From Geminocystis herdmanii PCC 6308 (lineage in GTDB: Bacteria > Cyanobacteriota > Cyanobacteriia > Cyanobacteriales > Cyanobacteriaceae): DNA of 64,000 bases. The notes beneath the pieces are model-generated. The model made no database searches and was not told the origin of the DNA. It saw only the letters and a list, made by a program, of their open reading frames with translations. This document shows positions 57,864 through 64,000 of the stretch, one piece after another. The translations under genes were made by a program, and so were the position numbers. Location of the stretch: the NCBI RefSeq assembly GCF_000332235.1, contig NZ_CM001775.1, positions 2,014,230-2,078,229 of the forward strand. The letters run 5' to 3'. Positions within the stretch are counted from its first letter, which is position 1. Each line of letters opens with the position of its first letter.

Positions 57864-58060
57864 TAAATTTCTTGATAATCTCCAGCTTCAAATTCAGCGA
57901 GTGCTTCTTGAGCTAAAGCATCAAGTTTACCATCTATAATATCTTGTTCTAATTGTTGATCCCATTGTTGATAATCTAAATCTAATAACCAATTTCGTAA
58001 CTTACTAAAATCTTGTTCAGAAAGATTTAAAATTGCTTTTTCAATTTGTTCAATAGTCAT
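57863..58060 (-). CDS. Antitoxin of the RelE-like pair
   Basis: 65 residues from ATG 58060 (MTIEQIEKAILNLSEQDFSKLRNWL); an upstream ATG at 58087 is less likely. The remainder is acidic (QWDQQLEQDIIDGKLDALAQEALAEFEAGDYQEI), the usual addiction-module antitoxin tail that wraps the toxin. No DNA-binding domain is obvious in such a short protein. First gene of the toxin-antitoxin operon. Confidence 0.82.
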   Translation of the reverse strand: MTIEQIEKAILNLSEQDFSKLRNWLLDLDYQQWDQQLEQDIIDGKLDALAQEALAEFEAGDYQEI

Positions 58061-58127
58061 AATGATCAAATAATTGTAAAAATTCATTCACATCATAACA
58101 TTTCTAAAGATAAAAAATATAGTCTGT

Positions 58128-58158
58128 GCGGGCGCGCAGCGTGCCTTTGGCATCGCGC
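58128..58158. repeat. CGATCG-family palindromic repeat, copy c
   Basis: GCGGGCGCGCAGCGTGCCTT then TGGCATCGCGC. A GC-richer version of the family at 54585-54615. It lies in the 312-bp gap 58061-58372, which otherwise contains direct repeat DR2 and the promoter region of the CCA-type gene. Confidence 0.65.
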
Positions 58159-58233
58159 TTTTTACTTCTTCTATGTCCTTTCGACAAATCATTCTTTTAG
58201 GGCATGACATTTGTTGAGTTTTAGATTTGTAAA

Positions 58234-58283
58234 GGTTGCATTTCATTTAACCCAACCTACATTTTTAGGGGGGTTCGATCGAG
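58234..58283. repeat. Direct repeat DR2 flanking a toxin-antitoxin module
   Basis: Second copy of 57530-57580. The tail TTCGATCGAGCATAAATTGT continues into CTTTAAAGA, which also occurs at 47189-47218 after the coiled-coil nuclease-like gene, so parts of this block are dispersed. Confidence 0.85.
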
Positions 58284-58372
58284 CATAAATTGTCTTTAAA
58301 GATGATCGATCGTACATAAAAATATGAGTAAGATAAGCTAGGACACGTTTAACTTATATGATTAATTAAAAA

Positions 58373-61294
58373 ATGGACTTAATTTTATGTCATCAAACCG
58401 CCGATTTTGATGCCCTAGGTGCAGCCGTTGGCTTAACCAAGCTACATCAGGGAGCAAAAATTGTCTTAACAGGAGGCGCTCATCCTTCCGTGAGGAGATT
58501 TCTCGCTTTACATCGAGACGAATTTGATTTAATTGAGTTTCGTAGTGTCAATCCTCAAAAAATCAGACGTTTATTTATTGTGGATACTCACCAGTTCGAT
58601 CGACTAGGAAAAGCGGTAGAATGGTTACAGTTAGAGCATTTAGAGTCTGTTACTATCTACGATCACCATGAAGAAAATCATCCTGAAAAAAATGGCACTA
58701 TTAAGGCCACTACCATAAAGCATATAAAAAAAGTGGCCAGTTGTGCCAGTTTAATTTGTGAATTTTTGCAACAAAACGGAATCACTCTGAATAAGATGGA
58801 AGCTACCGTAATGGCATTAGGGATACACGTTGACACTGGTTCACTTACATTTGAGCAAACCACCCCCCAAGATGCCTCAGCTTTGGCATGGTTAATGAAT
58901 CAAGGGGTTAATATGCGTACTTTAGCAGAATATGTCGAGCCTAGTTTATCATCTCAATTACAAGAATTGTTGCCAAAGGTATTAAAAGATTTGCAAACCG
59001 AGACGATTAACGGTAGTTGTGTCGCTTGGATTTTATTAGAAACCCCTAACTTTATTGCAGGATTATCTAACCTAACGGAGAGAATTAGAGACTTAATTGA
59101 AATTGATGTCTTATTATTTGGGCATTTTTATAATAAACGTAAATTTTGCCCCCCTTCCCCCAATTCTGAGGGTGACTTCTCAGAAAATAGCAATAGAGAA
59201 ATAGACATACGGGGAGAAAAAAAAGTCCCCAAACTTGGGGATTTAGGGGCAAATGCTGAAAATAAAAAAGTCTCCAAACTTGGGGATTTAGGAGCAAATT
59301 CTGAAAATAAAAAAGGAAAATTAACTGTAATTGGGCGCAGTAGGTTAGAATCTGTCAATTTAGGTTCTATTTTTACAGATTTTGGCGGAGGAGGTCATAG
59401 TAGTGCCGCTTCCTTTTGTTTTCGTTGTGAAAATCCTCAAGATGTTATCGATAATCTACGACATCGCATTAAACATTTAATTCCTCCTCCCCTTACCGCA
59501 ACGGATTTAATGTCATCTCCTGTAAGGACAATTCGCCCTTACACTTCGATCGAAGAAGCCCAAAGAATTTTACTGCGTTATGGACATTCAGGTTTATGTG
59601 TTGTCAATCAACAAGGAGAATTGCGAGGGGTAATTTCGCGCCGTGACATTGATTTAGCTTTACATCATGGTTTTTCCCATGCGCCTGTTAAGGGTTATAT
59701 GACAAAAAATGTGCAAGTTATTCACCCTGATACTTCTTTGAATGAGATTGAGGGGTTAATGGTAACTAACGACATTGGCAGACTACCTGTTATTGCGGAT
59801 AATGAGTTGTTAGGTATTGTGACTCGTACTGACGTGTTAAGGTATCTTCATCAAACTAAACAATCTGTGGATGATTTTAGTCAGGAGGAAAATACCCCTT
59901 TGTTGTCTTGTCTTTCTCCTTCTTTGGCTAAACATTTACATCCTCCTATCTGGGAATTATTGCAAAAAGCGAGTAACTATGCCCAAAGTCAAGGATGGCA
60001 TCTTTATCTCGTGGGGGGAGGGGTAAGAGATTTATTGTTAACTCCTGAATCGGAAACTCTTTGTTTGCAAGATATTGATTTAGTCGTAGATGGTTTTCAT
60101 CGTCACGCTATTACCGAAGCTGGGGTAAAGTTAGCCCAAGCCTTACAGGGTTTTTATCCCGAAGCGCGATTAAGTATTCATGGAGAATTTCAAACGGCGG
60201 CGTTATTGTGGCATAAAGACGAAATTTTAGATTCTTTATGGGTGGATATTGCTACGGCGCGCACGGAGTTTTATCCTTATCCTGCGGCAAATCCTGAAGT
60301 GGAATCCTCCTCCATTCGTCAAGATTTATACCGCCGAGATTTTACTATCAATGCTTTGGCAATTCGTTTGACTAATCCTCATGGGGGAGAGTTATTGGAT
60401 TTTTTCGGTGGTTTAGAGGATTTACGATCGAATCTGATCAGAGTTTTACATCCTAATAGCTTTATTGAAGATCCTACCAGAATTTTTCGTGCCGTGAGAT
60501 TTGCGGTAAGGTTAAATTTTTCGATCGAAGCGCAAACGATGGAATATATTAGTTATGCTATCTCCTGCGGAGTGTATGAAAAAGTTTCTCTGCAAAAAAC
60601 TTCTATTCCAGCTTTAACTACTCGTTTAAAAGCAGAATTAAATTATATTCTTCAAGCTAAATACTGGAAATCAGCTTTAAAATTATTAGCAGAAATTGGT
60701 GCATTAAAATGTCTTCATAATAATTGCCAGTTAACTCCTCAATTATGGTGGCAAATCCGTTATCTCGATCGTGTAACGGCGCTGCGCGATCGTGTCTTAA
60801 GATACTATAATTTAGATGAACAAAATCAAAAAGTATCCTCATGGTTACTCAGATTAGAAATTATTTTGGCATCCTTTGCAGAAGGAGTAAAAGTAGCCCA
60901 AAATTTACAACTTCCTAAAGATAGTATAGAAAGATTAAAATATTTAGCTATTAATAATGAAGAAATTAAAAATAAATTATCCTTTTCTCAAACTATTAGT
61001 GAGCAAGTAGAGTTTTTATCCAAATATTCCTCTATAACTCTGTTACTTATTGCCGTTAAAAATGATAAACAAATGAGAAAAATAATCTGGCAATATTTAA
61101 TAAAATGGAGTAAAATTAAGCCAATTTTAAACGGTGAAGATTTGAAAAAGTTAGGGTATAAACCAAGTAAACAATATAAAGAAATTTTAACTAAAATACA
61201 AGGTTTATATTTAGATGGGAAAGTTACCAATATTCAAGAAGCAACAGATTTTCTCTCCCATAATTATCCTTTAGAATCTCAAGTAAATGACTAA
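58373..61294 (+). CDS. DHH-CBS-CCA tRNA nucleotidyltransferase/poly(A) polymerase family protein
   Basis: 973 residues. Order: a DHH phosphoesterase (MDLILCHQTADFDALGAAVGL, IYDHHEENHP, about 1-330 with DHHA1 GGGGHSSAASF), a pair of CBS domains (LMSSPVRTIRPYTSIEEAQ and YMTKNVQVIHPDTSLNEIE, about 370-500), and a polymerase-beta-type nucleotidyltransferase head (LYLVGGGVRDLLL, QDIDLVVDG, about 540-700) with RNA-binding helices. In bacteria such proteins add C, A or CCA to tRNA 3' ends. A stretch of about 60 residues at 59143-59325 is translated from repeat DNA and lies between the DHH and DHHA1 parts. Start ATG 58373. Confidence 0.88.
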   Translation: MDLILCHQTADFDALGAAVGLTKLHQGAKIVLTGGAHPSVRRFLALHRDEFDLIEFRSVNPQKIRRLFIVDTHQFDRLGKAVEWLQLEHLESVTIYDHHEENHPEKNGTIKATTIKHIKKVASCASLICEFLQQNGITLNKMEATVMALGIHVDTGSLTFEQTTPQDASALAWLMNQGVNMRTLAEYVEPSLSSQLQELLPKVLKDLQTETINGSCVAWILLETPNFIAGLSNLTERIRDLIEIDVLLFGHFYNKRKFCPPSPNSEGDFSENSNREIDIRGEKKVPKLGDLGANAENKKVSKLGDLGANSENKKGKLTVIGRSRLESVNLGSIFTDFGGGGHSSAASFCFRCENPQDVIDNLRHRIKHLIPPPLTATDLMSSPVRTIRPYTSIEEAQRILLRYGHSGLCVVNQQGELRGVISRRDIDLALHHGFSHAPVKGYMTKNVQVIHPDTSLNEIEGLMVTNDIGRLPVIADNELLGIVTRTDVLRYLHQTKQSVDDFSQEENTPLLSCLSPSLAKHLHPPIWELLQKASNYAQSQGWHLYLVGGGVRDLLLTPESETLCLQDIDLVVDGFHRHAITEAGVKLAQALQGFYPEARLSIHGEFQTAALLWHKDEILDSLWVDIATARTEFYPYPAANPEVESSSIRQDLYRRDFTINALAIRLTNPHGGELLDFFGGLEDLRSNLIRVLHPNSFIEDPTRIFRAVRFAVRLNFSIEAQTMEYISYAISCGVYEKVSLQKTSIPALTTRLKAELNYILQAKYWKSALKLLAEIGALKCLHNNCQLTPQLWWQIRYLDRVTALRDRVLRYYNLDEQNQKVSSWLLRLEIILASFAEGVKVAQNLQLPKDSIERLKYLAINNEEIKNKLSFSQTISEQVEFLSKYSSITLLLIAVKNDKQMRKIIWQYLIKWSKIKPILNGEDLKKLGYKPSKQYKEILTKIQGLYLDGKVTNIQEATDFLSHNYPLESQVND
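59143..59325 (+). repeat. Repeat DNA inserted in frame within the DHH region
   Basis: Contains CCCCCCTTCCCCCAATTCTG and two 45-bp tandem units (59219-59263, 59264-59308) encoding KKV(P/S)KLGDLGAN(A/S)EN, each with the palindrome CCAAACTTGGGG. The same kind of TCCCCAAACTTGGGGATTTA palindrome is a common intergenic element in cyanobacteria. The flanking protein reads on from FYNKRK to KGKLTVIGRSR as in relatives without the insert. Confidence 0.75.
60765..60792 (+). repeat. CGATCG-bounded palindromic repeat, copy d, inside coding sequence
   Basis: TCGATCGTGTAACGGCGCTG then CGCGATCG, translated as the LDRVTALRDRV segment of the nucleotidyltransferase. Its complement matches the family pattern CGATCG-CGCAGCGC-...-CGATCG. 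Confidence 0.5.
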
Positions 61295-61312
61295 AGTCAT
61301 CACTACGAACTT
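61289..61312. repeat. Copy of the AGTTCGTAGT family supplying a stop codon
   Basis: GACTAAAGTCATCACTACGA then ACTT. The TAA at 61292-61294 that ends the nucleotidyltransferase gene lies inside the repeat. Confidence 0.6.
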
Positions 61313-61383
61313 ATCTTATAATTGAGGATCAGATTTTCTTTTTTTCGATCGTTTCATTTATAATCTAAATAGGGTTACTATTT

Positions 61384-64000
61384 ATGGCAAAATATCCTCT
61401 AAAAAATAAATTTTTGATCACAATTTTAACTATAGTTTCAGGGATAACTTTATCTGGTAATATCTTAGCTGAGACTGAAAGTTCGATCTCGCAGCGCCAC
61501 TTTGTGATCGTGCAAAATATAGATCAAAATAATGTGATTAGTCAAACACACGAAGAAAAAGTTGCACTAATAGAGGAGTTAGGCACTGAAATAGAAGAAT
61601 TATTAGCCCAAGGAGATTATCAAAATGCAATTATCCAGCTAGAAAAAGTTATCGATATTGTGAAGGGAGTATTAGGAGAAAATAATATTTATTCCGCCAT
61701 TTTATACAATAATTTAGGAGATTTATACTTTACCATAGGAGATTATCCCAAAGCACAATCTTTATATCAACAGGCGTTAACTTCTCTCCAAGCTACAGAA
61801 GAAGAAGATAGTTTAAATACTGCTATTTTTACCAATAATTTAGGCAAAATATATCATAGTCAAGGTAATTATCAACAAGCAGAATCTTATTATCAACAAG
61901 CCTTAATTATCACTCAAAAAATCTCAGGAGAAAAAAATTTAACCGTTGCTACCTTATTAAATAATTTAGGAGATTTACAGCGTTTACAAGGAAATTATCC
62001 TCAAGCAAAATCTTATTATCAAAAAGCCTTAATTATTGCTGAAGAAGTCGCAGGAAAAGATAACCCAGATAGTGCCATATTTCTCAACAATTTAGCCTTA
62101 TTATATTATACCCAAGGTGATTATCAAAAAGCTGAACCTCTCTATCATCAAGCATTGAAAATCAAAAAAGAAGTTTTCGGAGAAAATCACCCCGATATAG
62201 CTATTTTACTCAACAATTTAGCCGAGTTATATCGTATGCAAGGCAATTATGAAAAAGCCAAATCTTTTTATCAAGAATCATTAATTCTTTCTAAGAAAAT
62301 TTTAGGAGAAAAACACCCTACAATTGCTCAATCTCTGAATAATTTTGGTTTGTTATTTTATGCTCTAGGAAATTATCAAGAGGCTGAATCTTACTATAGA
62401 CAAGCCTTAGTTATTAGAAAAGAAATTTTAGGAGAAAATCACTCTGATACCGCCCAATCTCTGAATAATTTAGCTTTAATGTATCATTCCCAAGGGTATT
62501 ATCAAGAGGCTGAATCTTACTATCAACAAGCCTTAATTATTTATAAAAAAGCATTAGGAGAAAATCATCCTGATACCTTAACCGCTTTGAATAACTTAGC
62601 CGAATTATATCGTTTGCAGGGAAATTATCAAGAAGCAGAAGCAATTTATTTGCAAGTTTTAACCAAGCGTAAAGACATACTAGGAGAAAATCATTCCGAC
62701 ATAGCTCAATCTTTAAATAACTTAGCTTTAATGTACCATGAACAAGGCAACCTTGAAAAAGCTGAACCTCTTTATGTAGAATCTTTAGCTATATATCGGA
62801 AAAATTTTGGCGAAAATAATCCCGATACGGCTACTTCTATCAATAATTTAGCAGAATTATACCGTTTACAAGGAAAGTATAAACAAGCTGAACCTTTATA
62901 TCAAGAATCTTTAGCTATCAGAAAGAAGTTATTAGGAGAAAAACATTCTGATATTGGGCAATCGCTGAATAATTTAGCTTTATTATATCAATTTCAAGAC
63001 GATCGAACTCAAGCGGAAAAACTATTTTTGGAGAGTTTAGCTATTTATCAAGAAACCTTGGGGGAAAAACATCCCAATATAGCTACTTTACTCAATAACT
63101 TGGGGGGATTTTATTGGAAAGAAGATAATATCAATGTTGCTTTAGACTATTTAACTCAAGGTACAAATCTCGAAGAAGAAAGACTAACTGATTTTCTGAA
63201 TACGATTGGCGATGAATCTAGGAAACAAGCATATATTAACACTCTTTCAAGTTCGACTAATATCGTTATTACTTTACATCTTCAGTCGGCACAAAATAAT
63301 TCTCAAGCATCCCGTTTAGCTTTAACAACCATACTGCGAAGAAAAGGGCGAGTTTTAGATGCCTTAAGCAATATAATTTTTAATCTACGTCAAAAAGAAA
63401 ACCCTGAAATACAGACTCTTTTCGATAATCTGGCACAAAAAAGAAGTCAATTAGCATCTCTTTCTTTTGAAGGAATGGGCAAATTTTCTCCTGCGCAGTA
63501 TCAAGAATCGATTGATAGTTTACAACAAAATATTCGTCAATTAGAAACGGATTTATCTTCCCAAAGTGCTGAATTTCGTGCAATTAATCAATCTATTACT
63601 CTCGAAAGTATCCAAAATCTTATTCCTAAAAATACTGCTTTAATTGAGTATTTAGTTTATCATCCCTATAACTTGAAAACGAGAAATTTTGAAAAACCTC
63701 ATTATGTTGCCTATATTTTGCACTCTGAAGGTGCGCCTCAAGGCATTGATTTGGGTGACACAGAAACCATTGATAAACTGATTGAAAAGTTACGCCTAGA
63801 TTTAGCTGATGTTGGTGATGTCGAAAGTTTGAATAATCATACTAAGGCACTGTATCAATTAATTTTTAAACCATTATTGCCTTTTCTGGATCATAAAAAA
63901 ACTCTTTTAATTTCTCCTGATAGTCAACTTAATCTGATTCCTTTTGTGACGTTAAAAGATGAGGAAGGAAAGTATTTAGTAGAAGATTATTCTATTAGTT
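61384..64000 (+). CDS. Exported TPR-CHAT protein (cut off by window edge)
   Basis: 872 codons visible, open to the window end. A signal peptide (LITILTIVSGITLSGNILAETE) is followed by about fourteen kinesin-light-chain-type TPR units of 42 residues (YYQQALIIYKKALGENHPDT, LNNLAELYRLQGNYQEAE), residues about 70-600, then a helical linker and the beginning of a CHAT domain (LLISPDSQLNLIPFVTLKDEEGKY). The catalytic His and Cys would lie beyond 64000. Such exported TPR-CHAT proteins are a large, mostly unstudied cyanobacterial family. A palindromic repeat lies within its N-terminal codons. Start ATG 61384. Confidence 0.88.
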   Translation, partial: MAKYPLKNKFLITILTIVSGITLSGNILAETESSISQRHFVIVQNIDQNNVISQTHEEKVALIEELGTEIEELLAQGDYQNAIIQLEKVIDIVKGVLGENNIYSAILYNNLGDLYFTIGDYPKAQSLYQQALTSLQATEEEDSLNTAIFTNNLGKIYHSQGNYQQAESYYQQALIITQKISGEKNLTVATLLNNLGDLQRLQGNYPQAKSYYQKALIIAEEVAGKDNPDSAIFLNNLALLYYTQGDYQKAEPLYHQALKIKKEVFGENHPDIAILLNNLAELYRMQGNYEKAKSFYQESLILSKKILGEKHPTIAQSLNNFGLLFYALGNYQEAESYYRQALVIRKEILGENHSDTAQSLNNLALMYHSQGYYQEAESYYQQALIIYKKALGENHPDTLTALNNLAELYRLQGNYQEAEAIYLQVLTKRKDILGENHSDIAQSLNNLALMYHEQGNLEKAEPLYVESLAIYRKNFGENNPDTATSINNLAELYRLQGKYKQAEPLYQESLAIRKKLLGEKHSDIGQSLNNLALLYQFQDDRTQAEKLFLESLAIYQETLGEKHPNIATLLNNLGGFYWKEDNINVALDYLTQGTNLEEERLTDFLNTIGDESRKQAYINTLSSSTNIVITLHLQSAQNNSQASRLALTTILRRKGRVLDALSNIIFNLRQKENPEIQTLFDNLAQKRSQLASLSFEGMGKFSPAQYQESIDSLQQNIRQLETDLSSQSAEFRAINQSITLESIQNLIPKNTALIEYLVYHPYNLKTRNFEKPHYVAYILHSEGAPQGIDLGDTETIDKLIEKLRLDLADVGDVESLNNHTKALYQLIFKPLLPFLDHKKTLLISPDSQLNLIPFVTLKDEEGKYLVEDYSIS
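61482..61510 (+). repeat. CGATCG-family palindromic repeat, copy e, inside coding sequence
   Basis: TTCGATCTCGCAGCGCCACT then TTGTGATCG, translated as SSISQRHFVIV just after the signal peptide of the TPR-CHAT protein. The CGATC-GCAGCGCCACTTTG-GATCG order matches copies a-c. Confidence 0.6.

Overview
The window is chromosomal DNA of a low-GC, unicellular-type cyanobacterium. Direct evidence is the photosystem I core pair psaA-psaB, a plastocyanin gene, a cytochrome c6 gene, a squalene-hopene cyclase gene and very frequent CGATCG sites (HIP1-like, mostly in the form TTCGATCGA). The AT-rich, Asn/Lys/Ile-rich proteins suggest the Geminocystis/Cyanobacterium lineage; that placement is inference only.

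Layout. 0-11 kb: end of a Mn/Zn-type ABC ATPase gene, a secreted FAD oxidoreductase, an orphan histidine kinase, rpsN, petE, a repeat-rich gap with gene debris, then psaA-psaB with a clear terminator. 11-20.6 kb: a CHAT-macro domain fusion, two tandem fluoride channels, shc, a heptamer minisatellite, a CHASE-type hybrid kinase, a MAPEG protein and a cytochrome c6 gene behind a small response regulator. 21-36.5 kb: a coiled-coil protein, a 1457-residue secreted nucleotidase-like protein, an Spx/ArsC-like protein, a serpin, a J-like membrane metalloprotease candidate, pentapeptide/TPR and CheR-TPR proteins, and a PlsY-like/PEP-synthase-like fusion. 36.8-42.7 kb: dnaK, a K+ channel, an ArsR regulator, hrcA and a GIDE-domain protein. 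42.8-46.2 kb: an OB-fold-like Asp/His-repeat protein, an OmpR-type response regulator, its kinase and a PepSY-type membrane protein. The two flanking genes share an identical 21-bp upstream block.

46-58 kb is an accessory island: a coiled-coil nuclease-like repeat protein, an intact IS630 element lying against an NB-ARC ATPase remnant, a DUF433/DUF5615 toxin-antitoxin pair, small secreted proteins, an IS607-type element with a frameshifted tnpB, intact hicAB, a second hicBA with a truncated toxin, a frameshifted TPR gene, and a RelE-like toxin-antitoxin pair between 50-bp direct repeats. 58.3-64 kb: a DHH-CBS-CCA nucleotidyltransferase with repeat DNA translated in frame, and the start of a TPR-CHAT protein.

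The window carries many dispersed repeats: at least two MITE-like families, several palindromic families (some inside coding sequence), and heptamer microsatellites. The strongest candidates for undescribed biology are the putative two-component regulon at 42.8-46.2 kb, the CHAT-macro fusion, coding-sequence colonisation by palindromic repeats, the five-hairpin intergenic region at 45.56-45.82 kb, and the IS607 tnpB with an A_AAA_AAC slippery site. All function calls come from reading motifs by eye; no database search was run.
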